Shown: positions 7,969-17,053, counted from the first letter of the stretch. The stretch: 64,000 nucleotides of DNA from Pigmentibacter ruber (GCF_009792895.1 NZ_WSSC01000004.1:310001-374000), one strand, 5' to 3'. Notes: generated by a model not told the origin, from the letters alone. Program-made: numbers and translations.

Positions 7969-9912
7969 ATGAAAAATTTAAACATAATATCGAAGTTATT
8001 AGCAAGTAATTGCATATTTATTATTTGCAATTTTAGTTATTCTCAAACATTTGAAGATGAAAATAGTCAGTCATCTTTTTCTCAATCAGATAAATTAATT
8101 GTTCCTAATAGAGTGTATAGAGCTTCACCAACAGAAGCTGACTTTATTTTCTTAGTAGGTTTTGAAAGGCAAATGTGCGCAAGAGAATTTAATTCTAGAG
8201 AACGTTGTTTAGATTTAACTAAGCATCTCCTTTTAAATATAAATCAACCAAATCTCAGTGTAACAGAAACAACTACAAGCCAAGTTCAAAATCCTAGTGC
8301 TTTTATAAGCACGTTTTCAGATAGAAATTATACGCTTGAAAATGCTAGAAGATCAGCATTATTAGATATTTTTAATGCTGAAAGCCCCTGGCAAAGAAAC
8401 TATTTTTATATTTATGAAATTATTCCAAGCAATAATTTTGTAAGTGTTACTGATACTTACCAGCGTGAATTAAATTTAGCATTTCATGACCCTGTTAGAT
8501 TCCGTCAATTAGACAATCTGTATTCACTATATGCAAATACTAATGAATATGCTGCAATTGGTAATATAAGTACACGCAATATTGTTTCTGCTACCCGTTA
8601 TGAATTTAATTTAGAAACTATGGATTTTGTGGAAGGAATTACCCTTCAAAACCCGCATTATGACTCTAGTCTCCAACCTTCCATACACACAAATAATTAT
8701 CCAATTGGTGACATTTCTAATGCATACCAAACAACAAATGAAATGTTTTGTGAAATTGACATTCGAACTTTGCAAATTAATTCAGCACAAAGAGATAAGC
8801 GTTCTATTGATAGAATATATAGTTGTAGAAAACCTAAATTTATTGATGAAAAAACTATAGAAAGTCCAGAAAAAATATTTAAAAAAAGTAAAATAAAAAT
8901 TAAAACTAAAGACCCATCAAATATTGCAAGATGTTTAGTTCATGATGGTAATTTCATTTTTGTAGATAATTGTGAAAATTCAATTTATAATGAATTTATT
9001 TATACTGAATTTGGCCAAATTATTTCTAAATTTAATAGTGCAGAAAACTCTCAGTTTCTTTGTCTTAGTAGAAGTATAAGAGAGAACGATTACTTAAAAA
9101 TGGAAATCTGTGATTTAAATAAAACTGAACAATTATGGGAATTAAAAAAGTTAACTGATTCAAATTCAGCTTTATATACTTATAAAGGGACAAGGGTAGG
9201 ATTTTACAATCACCTTGGTACCTCATATTTAATTGAAAAAAACAATAATGATGGTTACCCTATTTTTACAATAAGTAATTCTTCTGAAATTGAGGAAAAG
9301 ATATCCAAACCAATTCTACAGTTTTCTATTCAAGCCAATATTAAAGGAATTTCTAAAAAGAACAATTATACATTTTATCCAAGTATTTACAGTTCAGTAA
9401 AAGCTGATCTAGTAAGTGAATTAAAAGCCTATCAAAATTACTATAATGCAAATTTAAACCTGCTTTTTTCTAACTATGGAGAACAAAAAACAAGTTCATT
9501 AGTATGCTACTATTCATATGTAGGAAAATATGGTAGTTATACATTAAATTTGAATAAAATTAGCAATATTTATTGCTCTAATATAGAAATTAAAGACGAT
9601 CATTTTAAATGGTACTTTAATAAAAATAAAGAAAATAATTTATACGAAATTATTGACAAAAGAAATAACAAATTGGTTTTTTCAGTAGATTTTATAAATT
9701 ATCATGCATATGTTGCAAATGAAAAATTTCTATTAAATAAAAATTATTTTCAAAATTTTAGTTTAAGTAAGCCAGCAAAGATCTATGCTGAAAATTATGC
9801 AAAAGCTAAAAGCATAGGGAATAAACAAAAAATATATGACAATGATTTTTTTAATAAATTTGCTTTTTTCTCTTTGTATGATTATTTTAGTCATTTGTAC
9901 TCGAGAAAGTAA
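7969..9912 (+). CDS. Secreted pertussis-toxin-S1-like ADP-ribosyltransferase with lectin-like C-terminal part
   Basis: 647 residues with a Sec signal peptide (to about residue 26). Residues 45-215 follow the pertussis toxin S1 fold motif by motif: RVYRAS with the NAD-binding Arg51 (S1: TVYRYDSR), AFISTFSD with the Ser-Thr-Ser-type core at 114-117 (S1: AFVSTSSS), YIYEIIPSNNF (S1: YIYEVRADNNF), and TNEYAAIGNISTRNI with catalytic Glu193 (S1: QSEYLAHRRIPPENI). His86 may stand for S1 His35. The remainder, about residues 315-400, contains Cys-bearing repeats ending in EQLWEL, as in ricin-type beta-trefoil lectin domains; a second, weaker repeat block follows to the C-terminus. The arrangement suggests an enzyme domain fused to its own binding domain. 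Family call is by eye; target unknown. Confidence 0.78.
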   Translation: MKNLNIISKLLASNCIFIICNFSYSQTFEDENSQSSFSQSDKLIVPNRVYRASPTEADFIFLVGFERQMCAREFNSRERCLDLTKHLLLNINQPNLSVTETTTSQVQNPSAFISTFSDRNYTLENARRSALLDIFNAESPWQRNYFYIYEIIPSNNFVSVTDTYQRELNLAFHDPVRFRQLDNLYSLYANTNEYAAIGNISTRNIVSATRYEFNLETMDFVEGITLQNPHYDSSLQPSIHTNNYPIGDISNAYQTTNEMFCEIDIRTLQINSAQRDKRSIDRIYSCRKPKFIDEKTIESPEKIFKKSKIKIKTKDPSNIARCLVHDGNFIFVDNCENSIYNEFIYTEFGQIISKFNSAENSQFLCLSRSIRENDYLKMEICDLNKTEQLWELKKLTDSNSALYTYKGTRVGFYNHLGTSYLIEKNNNDGYPIFTISNSSEIEEKISKPILQFSIQANIKGISKKNNYTFYPSIYSSVKADLVSELKAYQNYYNANLNLLFSNYGEQKTSSLVCYYSYVGKYGSYTLNLNKISNIYCSNIEIKDDHFKWYFNKNKENNLYEIIDKRNNKLVFSVDFINYHAYVANEKFLLNKNYFQNFSLSKPAKIYAENYAKAKSIGNKQKIYDNDFFNKFAFFSLYDYFSHLYSRK

Positions 9913-10062
9913 AAATCTTATTCGTTATAATCCAACATTGAGAAAAATCTTCATTCTTTTAGAACAAAACTTATTTCGTCATTAATTGCACAGTTTAAAA
10001 ATCAAAATTAAAAATATTTGCTAATATTAAAAATAGGAATAATTTTAAAAAAGGACTTGCAT

Positions 10063-11196
10063 ATGAAATATATTTTTCGTTCAATACCTCTCTTAATATT
10101 AATTGTTTTTAATATTTTTGCATATTCAGTCAGTAATGAGGCAAAAGAAAAAAAACTCCATATTTTGTACTATAATTCAGAAAATCAAGAAGGATTTTGG
10201 TGGAGAACTACTTCAGAATTTGCGCAAGCAGCTTGTCAAAATTTAGGAATGGAGCTTAATATCGTTTATGTAGATAGAGACGCCGCATTTATGGTAAATG
10301 ATTTCAAAAAGAAAGCAACTAATTTAAATAAACCAGATGCTGTTATTTTCCAAAATTTAAAATCTAATGCGGTTAATATGCTGAAAATAGCAGAAGAAAA
10401 TAAAATCCCAGCGTTTATTTTTAATGCTGGTTTAACAGAAGATCAAGCAAAACAGTATGGAAAACCTAGGGAAAAATTTAAATACTGGATTGGTCAAATT
10501 TTACCCGATGATAAAAAAGCTGGATATGATTTAGCACTCCAACTATTTAATGAAGCAAAACGTCTTGGTCTAAAGGATAAAAATGGGAATATTCATTTTT
10601 TAAGTATTATTGGTACAAAAACAGATACAGCTTCTATTGAAAGAGAAAATGGATTAAAATTAGCTTCTCAACAAGAAAAAAAAATTATTTTAGACCAAAT
10701 AACATCAGCTAATTGGGATCGAAGGGAAGCGGAAAAATCTTTAAATTGGCTCATATTAAGATATCCAGAAGCAAAAGTTGTATGGTCTGCAAACGATCTC
10801 ATGGGATTAGGAGCTCTTGATTCTTTGAGTAAAACTAAAATTATTCCTGGAAAAGATATTATAGTAGGTTCTATGGATTGGGTTCCAGAGGCACTAAAAC
10901 AAATGCAATCGGGAAAACTTTTCACTTCATTGAACGGCCATTTTATTGAAACAGCTTGGGCTTCTGTTTTAGTTTATGATTATCTAAATAAAAAAGATTT
11001 TGCGTCAGAAAAAACTTCTTTTACTTCAAAAATGACAGTTCTTTCCAATTCAAATATTAATTTATATCTAAAAAATTTCAAACCAGATAATTTCAAAAAA
11101 ATTAATTTCTCAAATTTTTCAAAAGTTAAAAATAAAAATTTAAAAAAATATGATTTTAACTTTGATTTAGTTTTAAAGAAAATTATTTCTAATTAA
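10063..11196 (+). CDS. Type-1 periplasmic binding protein (sugar/autoinducer-type), orphan
   Basis: 377 residues from the ATG at 10063, chosen because AAAGGA lies just upstream. Signal peptide, then two alpha/beta lobes of the Peripla_BP_1/4 type: HILYYNSENQEGFWW at the first strand, DAVIFQN, PAFIFNAG, and late motifs SANDLMGLGAL and SLNGHFIETAW. No permease or ATPase gene is nearby. Two related genes lie at 42585-43601 and 51093-52184; the latter shares the AAEWDR/SANWDR, AANDP/SANDL and LGGHF/LNGHF motifs. Such orphan receptors often feed membrane sensors rather than importers; ligand unknown. Confidence 0.85.
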   Translation: MKYIFRSIPLLILIVFNIFAYSVSNEAKEKKLHILYYNSENQEGFWWRTTSEFAQAACQNLGMELNIVYVDRDAAFMVNDFKKKATNLNKPDAVIFQNLKSNAVNMLKIAEENKIPAFIFNAGLTEDQAKQYGKPREKFKYWIGQILPDDKKAGYDLALQLFNEAKRLGLKDKNGNIHFLSIIGTKTDTASIERENGLKLASQQEKKIILDQITSANWDRREAEKSLNWLILRYPEAKVVWSANDLMGLGALDSLSKTKIIPGKDIIVGSMDWVPEALKQMQSGKLFTSLNGHFIETAWASVLVYDYLNKKDFASEKTSFTSKMTVLSNSNINLYLKNFKPDNFKKINFSNFSKVKNKNLKKYDFNFDLVLKKIISN

Positions 11197-11235
11197 TTAT
11201 TTTGAATTTAAATTTTATTATTTTTATACAGTATT

Positions 11236-12048
11236 TTAAACATCATCCCTACCAGCAATAAAATTTTCTGCTTCTTGAGTACTAGGATTTGTAAAAAATT
11301 GTGCTGTTTGAGTGTATTCTATAATTGTTCCGTGGCGCATGAAAAGTGTCCAATCAGTAACTCTACTCGCTTGATATAAGTCATTAGTTGCCCATATTAA
11401 TGTTGTTTTATCACTCATATTTAAAATTAAATTTTCAGTTTGCTTTAACATAACAGGATCCATGCGCAAAAAAGCATCATCAAGAAGAAATATTTTAGGC
11501 TTACGTAGCAAGGCTCTTATAATTGCTAATTGCTGCAAAAAGGGGAGTTCAACTTGACTAGGTAACAGTTCTGCAAGGGAATCTATTAATGCTTTATTAT
11601 GTTGAGAGATAGGTAAAGTATCTATTAATTGGTGGAATGGCAAAACATCTTGAATTCCAGCTAAATTTTGCGAAAGAGCAAAGTTCTCTGCGATTGAAAC
11701 AGGGAGCCAAGCACTTTTTTCAGATACCAAAGCAATTTGGGAAGATATTTTTTTGAGAATTTCTTGATTTGGCTTTCTTCCTGACAAAGGAATTCCCAAA
11801 ATACGAATTCCACCTGTTTGTTTGAAGGAATTTAAAAGTAAATTATTGTCCATTTCCCAAATAAACTGTGCAATTACAGATAACACCATACTTTTTCCCG
11901 AACCAGCTGGTCCAATAATTGCTACGGATTCTCCTTCGAAAATAGTAAAAGTAAGTTCTCTAATAGGTGAAATAAAACCAACAGAAAGTGAATAATTTTC
12001 AAATGAAATAACAGGTGTTGATTTATTTTTAAATGAATTTGTAGCCAT
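11236..12048 (-). CDS. PstB-like ABC ATPase with degenerate catalytic motifs
   Basis: 270 residues. Walker A is intact (GPAGSGKS, residues 46-53) and the C-terminal third matches PstB, the phosphate-import ATPase, nearly motif for motif (QASRVTDWT, FTNPSTQEAENFIAGR; PstB: QAARVSDYT, FTNP...TEDYITGR). The other motifs are lost: the Q-loop glutamine is replaced (VSEKSAW, 109-110), LSGGQ reads VELPF (166-170), the catalytic Glu after Walker B is Asp (LLDD, 190-191), and the H-loop His is Asn (ATND, Asn222). It probably binds ATP but hydrolyses poorly or not at all. No pstS, pstC, pstA or phoU is near. It follows gltA behind a terminator. A regulatory or structural role is inferred. Confidence 0.8.
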   Translation of the reverse strand: MATNSFKNKSTPVISFENYSLSVGFISPIRELTFTIFEGESVAIIGPAGSGKSMVLSVIAQFIWEMDNNLLLNSFKQTGGIRILGIPLSGRKPNQEILKKISSQIALVSEKSAWLPVSIAENFALSQNLAGIQDVLPFHQLIDTLPISQHNKALIDSLAELLPSQVELPFLQQLAIIRALLRKPKIFLLDDAFLRMDPVMLKQTENLILNMSDKTTLIWATNDLYQASRVTDWTLFMRHGTIIEYTQTAQFFTNPSTQEAENFIAGRDDV

Positions 12049-12059
12049 TTTTATCTCGC

Positions 12060-12093
12060 AAAAAAAAATCTCATAGAAAAAATCTATGAGATT
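12060..12093 (-). terminator. Intrinsic terminator of citrate synthase gene
   Basis: Perfect 10-bp stem (AATCTCATAG at 12067-12076 with CTATGAGATT at 12084-12093), 7-base loop, followed on the minus strand by a run of at least eight T. It lies between gltA and the downstream PstB-like gene, whose ribosome-binding region overlaps the end of the T-run. Confidence 0.85.
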
Positions 12094-12123
12094 ACTTTAT
12101 AATACAAATGGCTTTGAAGTGTA

Positions 12124-13275
12124 TTATTTTCTATTTTTTATATCTACATATTTATCATCTGTTGGACCTACATATTTAGCAGCAGGGCGATAAATACGGT
12201 TGTCTCTCCACATTTCAACAATGTGTGATGACCAACCAGCAACTCTGGAAACTGCGAAAATTGGAGTAAAATCAATAGATTCAATACCCATTAAACGATA
12301 CAAAGCACCTGACCAGAAATCCACATTGGGCCAGATATAATCTTTTGAAGTCTTGCTTAATTCTTCAATCATAGAATCATGCACAATTCTCAAAGTTTCA
12401 TAAGTATCTTTTTCTTTTTTAGTAGCTACCAATTTTTCTAACATTCCACGTAATACTTTAGCTCTTGGATCCATAGTTCTGTATACACGGTGACCAAAGC
12501 CCATCACTTTTGCTTTAGTAGCTAAAGCATTTGCAACCCAAGCTTTTGCATTTTCTGGAGCCCCAATAGCATCAGCCATTTCAAGAACTTTTTCATTTGC
12601 ACCACCATGCAAAGGACCAGATAAAGCACCAATTGCAGCTGAAATGGAAAGTGAAAGTTTTGCTTCTGTGGACGCGACAACTCTGGCAGCAAAAGTAGAC
12701 GCATTAAAGTCATGGTCAAGATGAAGTATTAAGGCAACGTCAAACATTCTCGCTTCTTCTTTATTTGGTACGTTACCATTTAACATATAAAGAAAATTTT
12801 CTGCATGTGAAAGATCTGGATTTGGAGCAATTGGTTGCAATCCACGTCTTTCACGAGAAATTCTTGCAACTGCAGTAGAAAGTTGGCTAATAATTTTAAT
12901 TGCACTATGAATATTATGTTCTTCATTTTTTAAATTTACAGGTTGTTCATCAAATCCAATTGCTGCAATTGCTGCTTGCAATACAGACATGGGGTGAGCT
13001 GATCTTGGAGCAGCAGAAATAACTGCTTCGACAGTTTTTGGCAAAACTCTGTTTATTTTCATTTCTGTGAGAAATTTATTGAACTGATTTTGTGTTGGTA
13101 ACTTACCATACAAAGAAAAATAAACGCATTCTTCGTAAGTAGACTTTTCTGCAAGCTCTTCAATCGAGATACCACGATAAATTAATTTTCCAACTTCTCC
13201 TTGAACTTGGCTTACTGAGGTAGCATCAGCAACAACTCCTGCTAAACCTTTTGAAAATCCTTGTTCTTCTGACAT
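12124..13275 (-). CDS. gltA: Citrate synthase
   Basis: 383 residues from the ATG at 13275, which has GAGGAGG immediately upstream; an in-frame TTG at 13290 overlaps that Shine-Dalgarno and is rejected. Condenses oxaloacetate and acetyl-CoA at the entry of the TCA cycle. Seen: GPLHGGANEKV with catalytic His, MGFGHRVYRTMDPRA with the second His, and the C-terminal ARVAGWSSHIVEMW segment. Length and motifs fit the short, dimeric citrate synthase type found in Gram-positives and some proteobacteria, and the related 2-methylcitrate synthases cannot be excluded by eye. Transcribed alone and ended by a strong terminator. Confidence 0.93.
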   Translation of the reverse strand: MSEEQGFSKGLAGVVADATSVSQVQGEVGKLIYRGISIEELAEKSTYEECVYFSLYGKLPTQNQFNKFLTEMKINRVLPKTVEAVISAAPRSAHPMSVLQAAIAAIGFDEQPVNLKNEEHNIHSAIKIISQLSTAVARISRERRGLQPIAPNPDLSHAENFLYMLNGNVPNKEEARMFDVALILHLDHDFNASTFAARVVASTEAKLSLSISAAIGALSGPLHGGANEKVLEMADAIGAPENAKAWVANALATKAKVMGFGHRVYRTMDPRAKVLRGMLEKLVATKKEKDTYETLRIVHDSMIEELSKTSKDYIWPNVDFWSGALYRLMGIESIDFTPIFAVSRVAGWSSHIVEMWRDNRIYRPAAKYVGPTDDKYVDIKNRK

Positions 13276-13353
13276 AATATGCCTCCTCAAATAATTAAAA
13301 TCATTAATTAAATCAGTATTATAAATTAAAAAATACGTAACTCTTTGTTAAAA

Positions 13354-13399
13354 ATGAGATCGCGTATTTAGACTTCTATACTCCTGTAAGTCTTCTCAT
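13354..13399 (-). terminator. Possible bipartite hairpin after exonuclease gene
   Basis: Two nested inverted repeats on the minus strand (outer ATGAGA/TCTCAT, inner AGACTT/AAGTCT) ending in five T. The 3' side carries an extra ten-base bulge. It sits 30 bases after the exonuclease gene and could end its transcript or be a leader structure of gltA. Confidence 0.35.
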
Positions 13400-13426
13400 A
13401 CAACTATCGGCGCGGGGATGAAACTC

Positions 13427-14401
13427 TTAAGTATTTTTAGCATAATTAAAAAATTTTGTGCTTTCCCTAACTAATTCTTGATAATTAGCTGGTTTTCCTT
13501 CTTTTAATAACCATCTTTCAAACCATAAAATACAATCTTTAAACTGATCCTCCGGAAGGATTCCACGAAATTTCTGTATTGCTAAAAAAACTCCGTAGGA
13601 TATGAGAACATCAATAGCGCAGTATTCTTCAATTTTTTGTGCAGCATGATTACAAAAGTATTCTTCGGCGACAAGCGATCCATCCATACCGGCCATTTTT
13701 CCTCCTAGGCCAATAGCTTTCGCAATAGTGTCTAAGCCTACTCTCGCATTTCTGTTGTCATAATTACAAACAAAATTCATTAAATCAAAAACTTTATCCG
13801 CTGCATATTTATATCGATAAGAATCATTTCCTAAGTTTTTTACATAATCTTCAATTGGGCATGTTATAAAATGAATTAAACTTCTTTGTTCAAGAACCAT
13901 TAAGTCAAAGTTTGCTATGTTAAATCCACAAAAGGTAACAGGTAATTTCTTTAGTTTACTTTTTTGATATTCTGTTAGATTACGATTAAAAGTATGATCA
14001 TACCAATGTTTATGAAAATCTTGATATTTCAAAGAAAATTGCCAAAACTCTTCTATAATTTTTTTTTCATGGTTTAAAAATTCAATATAAGAATTTACTT
14101 TTGGAATAGTTCTTTTAAATCCATCCATTATATAGTATGTTTCTGGATCAATATATAATGCACAAATTGATATAATGGAATGATAAATAGTTTTTGGAAA
14201 CTCAATATTTTCTTTTTCTTTTATTTGGTTTAATAATTGATAATCGTTCCACTTTAAGTATAATTCTTCTTCATTAAATTGATATTCTAAATAATTTTTT
14301 GCTAAAAGAGGAATATCTGGAACAGTTTCAATGTCAAAAATTAAGAAAGGAGCTTGAGGCCTTTCCATTTTTAAAATAGTATTATTGGGATTCACTGACA
14401 T
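13427..14401 (-). CDS. Predicted 3'-5' exonuclease related to DNA polymerase B exonuclease domain
   Basis: 324 residues starting at the ATG at 14401, six bases after GAGGAG; the ATG at 14407 is too close to that site. DEDD-type exonuclease motifs are visible: FDIETVPD (Exo I, two acidic residues), FNIANFDLMVLEQR (Exo II), and YCAIDVLISY (Exo III). The ARVGLDTIAKAIGL segment is typical of the stand-alone PolB-like exonucleases (PF10108 group). It likely acts in DNA repair or processing. No polymerase gene is adjacent. Confidence 0.8.
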   Translation of the reverse strand: MSVNPNNTILKMERPQAPFLIFDIETVPDIPLLAKNYLEYQFNEEELYLKWNDYQLLNQIKEKENIEFPKTIYHSIISICALYIDPETYYIMDGFKRTIPKVNSYIEFLNHEKKIIEEFWQFSLKYQDFHKHWYDHTFNRNLTEYQKSKLKKLPVTFCGFNIANFDLMVLEQRSLIHFITCPIEDYVKNLGNDSYRYKYAADKVFDLMNFVCNYDNRNARVGLDTIAKAIGLGGKMAGMDGSLVAEEYFCNHAAQKIEEYCAIDVLISYGVFLAIQKFRGILPEDQFKDCILWFERWLLKEGKPANYQELVRESTKFFNYAKNT

Positions 14402-14512
14402 ACGCATGCTCCTCAAATTATTAAAATTAACACTTTTATTTCAAAGTATAGAATTAACAATTTTAGAACATAACTAATTAATTTGTTATTTGACAAGGGT
14501 TAAGGCTATTTA

Positions 14513-15148
14513 TTAAATTTCGTATTCAATATAAAACCCAGCTGTTAGCACTGTACCAACATAGCTTAATTGAAGACCGAGCATTTTCCAAGATATATCA
14601 TATGTCACTTGGAAAAAAGGAAGGTATTTTAGCTCATCTGCAATTGAAATCAAACGACCATCATATCCTTTCACTACACCTAAATTATATCCTAAGTCAG
14701 TTGAGAAACCATTCTTGTCACCAGTTCTATATAAACTTCTGTGCAAAGCAAAAACGTAACAACGGTCATGAAATGAATTAATAAATGTACCAGCAATAAA
14801 TCCTGAATATGCAACAGCAAGTAAATCATGTTGCCAATTTTCTTCTGCACCTTGGTTTACTAGTAGACTTAAATGAAATGACCACATTCCTAAATAAACA
14901 GCATCTTTACCTGGTTTTCCCCAGAGAAAAAAACCTGATTCGCTATCTGTGTTGGATTTTGTACCAGTTACTTCTGTTGATTTATCTGCATAAAAGTCTT
15001 TTAAATCTGAATTATTTTTTTGATTAATACCTAAATTATACTTTTCAGTATTGTTATATATTAACTCATTTGAAAAAATTGATTTTTCAAAAAAACAAAA
15101 GATAGATAATATTAAAGTCAATTTTATTAAAATATTTTTTGTTACCAT
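14513..15148 (-). CDS. Outer-membrane beta-barrel protein, possibly PagP-like
   Basis: 211 residues. An N-terminal signal peptide is followed by a variable linker of about 50 residues and then amphipathic strands rich in aromatic residues, ending in a strand with terminal aromatic and charged residues (FYIEYEI), as in small barrels. The segments YLGMWSFHLS, GTFINSFHDRCYV and GYNLGVVKGYDGR recall small barrel proteins that I associate loosely with the lipid A palmitoyltransferase PagP, but I cannot assign catalytic residues. No convincing Shine-Dalgarno. Stand-alone gene. Confidence 0.45.
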   Translation of the reverse strand: MVTKNILIKLTLILSIFCFFEKSIFSNELIYNNTEKYNLGINQKNNSDLKDFYADKSTEVTGTKSNTDSESGFFLWGKPGKDAVYLGMWSFHLSLLVNQGAEENWQHDLLAVAYSGFIAGTFINSFHDRCYVFALHRSLYRTGDKNGFSTDLGYNLGVVKGYDGRLISIADELKYLPFFQVTYDISWKMLGLQLSYVGTVLTAGFYIEYEI

Positions 15149-15179
15149 ATTGATTTATTTTAAAAAAGGTTTAACGGAA

Positions 15180-15215
15180 TAAAAAAGCATACTTTTCGTA
15201 AAGCAAAAAGTATGC
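15180..15215 (-). terminator. Intrinsic terminator downstream of HAD-Nudix gene
   Basis: Stem of GCATACTTTT (15187-15196) with AAAAGTATGC (15206-15215), followed on the minus strand by six T. It lies about 135 bases after the exported HAD-Nudix gene and just before the outer-membrane barrel gene. Confidence 0.75.
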
Positions 15216-15349
15216 CAATAATTAACATTCTGTTAATTTTGAATTAATATTAATAAAAGGTGAGTAATGCTTAATTTATATACATTTCTACAAAATAATT
15301 GTATAAAAAATATACAGAAATAAATCAATAATTTTAAATACTTTTTAAA

Positions 15350-16489
15350 TTAAAAGGCATCTAAATAAATTCTAAACATATCGCACGTATCTCCTGTCAC
15401 ACCTAAATTATGACCTTCAACTTTCGCACCTTTTTTGCATTCACTCAATTTAAACCAACGATAGCCAGGACTATTAGGAATATTAAAAACTTTAGTACTA
15501 ACTTCCCAAGCAAATTTATCTTGCGGAACGAATTTCCGCATATCTAAATAATTTTTATCTAATTTAACTACAAATAAAAGATAATCATTAGCTTGTAAAA
15601 CCATTAAACGTTTTGATTGATCAAGTTCATATTTTAAAGATGTAAATTTACCAGCTTCTTCATCAAATTCTCGAATAGCACCTGTTATAGGATCTTCAAA
15701 TTCTTGCTTATCAAAATTTAAATGTTTATTCTCATGATATGCACATGATCCACCTGGAAAATTCCACCATTCTTGCAAACTAGGAGATCTTAATTGGAGT
15801 AAAAATCTTTTTTCAGGTTTTGAATCATCAACAATTAAAACTCCGCACTTTGAAATAGATTTTGTCGGTTCCTTTTTATCAGAAAAATAATGTGCAACTT
15901 TTTGTTGCTTAGGCAACGGCATAAACAGTTTTGTTGTTGGGCTATTTGCTGATACTTCTGCAAGAACAGCAGGACTATCATCATAAAATAAAGTTAATCC
16001 TTGTTTATTTATTTCCACAGATTTTTTTGTACCTGATGCAACACAAAAAACTTGGCGATTTGGAATTGAGGGTAAGCCATTTTCTTTAAATAAGTTTTCT
16101 CTATTTGAAATATTTTCAGGTTTACATACTGATGGATTATGAGTCACAATGGATGAAGTATTTCCATTACTTAAAAGGAAATCAATTTCCTTTTTTAATC
16201 TGATATTTCTCCCAGTTGTTTCAAAAGCTGGTCTTTTATGAAAGTAATAATCTTTTAAAGTATATTTTACTTCAGTATGTAAAACACCATCAACATCAAA
16301 GCCAATTTTTGCATTTTTTGGTCTTGCAAAAGGTGAAGTTGGACTTTCAATTTCATATAAATCATCTGTTCCATTATATGTTACAATTTGTTGTGAATCT
16401 TTTTTAGATTCTTCTGAAATACTTGAATTACAAGAATAGCTCGTCAACATTACAAGTAATAAAGAACCAAATTTTTTTAGATTTTTCAT
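15350..16489 (-). CDS. Exported HAD-like / Nudix fusion protein
   Basis: 379 residues. An N-terminal hydrophobic signal ends in TSYSC at Cys20; the residue three before Cys is not the usual Leu/Val/Ile, so lipoprotein status is uncertain. Residues 60-210 carry a HAD-type first motif (FDVDGVL, Asp65/Asp67), a STSIV-like THNPS segment and YDDSPAV, fitting a small HAD domain. Residues about 213-379 are a Nudix domain: FLLQLRSP, WWNFPGG, then REFDEEAG at 273-280 with Glu265 in the expected EX7RE position; the glycine loop is expanded by an insertion. Catalytic residues are largely present. Substrate unknown; nucleotide derivatives are the family norm. Export of both domains is unusual. AAGGGA precedes the ATG. 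Confidence 0.72.
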   Translation of the reverse strand: MKNLKKFGSLLLVMLTSYSCNSSISEESKKDSQQIVTYNGTDDLYEIESPTSPFARPKNAKIGFDVDGVLHTEVKYTLKDYYFHKRPAFETTGRNIRLKKEIDFLLSNGNTSSIVTHNPSVCKPENISNRENLFKENGLPSIPNRQVFCVASGTKKSVEINKQGLTLFYDDSPAVLAEVSANSPTTKLFMPLPKQQKVAHYFSDKKEPTKSISKCGVLIVDDSKPEKRFLLQLRSPSLQEWWNFPGGSCAYHENKHLNFDKQEFEDPITGAIREFDEEAGKFTSLKYELDQSKRLMVLQANDYLLFVVKLDKNYLDMRKFVPQDKFAWEVSTKVFNIPNSPGYRWFKLSECKKGAKVEGHNLGVTGDTCDMFRIYLDAF

Positions 16490-17053
16490 CTTTTCCCTTT
16501 TCTAGAATAATACACGAAAAAATCTTTAATATTATAGACATTTATCTAATTAAAGATAAGTTTAATTAACAGGAGAAATTAGTATCAGTATAATAAATCT
16601 TATGCAATATTATTTTAATAATATGGAAATATATCTACTTAATATAGCATTAACATGCTATAAAATTTAAATTAAATCTCTTTTTTAATTGTTTTAGGAA
16701 TAAAAAATGTAGAAATATTCTTTATCTAATGAACTTCTATTTTCTACCACTGAAAGTTTGAATTTAATTTATAAAATTTATAAAAAACGTTAAATATTAA
16801 TAATAGTAATATACTAAAAATATAATATTTTAATATTACTAATTAATTATGTTTTTTTTGATATCAAATTCTAATTTTAAACATATTTTGTTTATTTAAA
16901 AATTTATTTTAAAAAAAACTTGCCAGATAGTTAATTTCAATTTAAATATAATACTGCTGTTATTTGTTAATAATTTCAAACGTTTCCCTTTAAATCTTCG
17001 ACTTTCTCTTAGTTTTCGTAGCAAATTAATGTTCTGCGGGAGTAAATACTCAA
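16490..17053. other. AT-rich divergent spacer without gene
   Basis: 564 bases between divergent genes. No open frame with a ribosome-binding site on either strand and no strong hairpin. The last 70 bases are less AT-rich and probably form the leader of the gene at 17054. Confidence 0.6.

Noticed and set aside
12522-12719. Short open frame inside gltA rich in Leu and Met
   Set aside because: Shadow in another frame of citrate synthase; no ribosome site.
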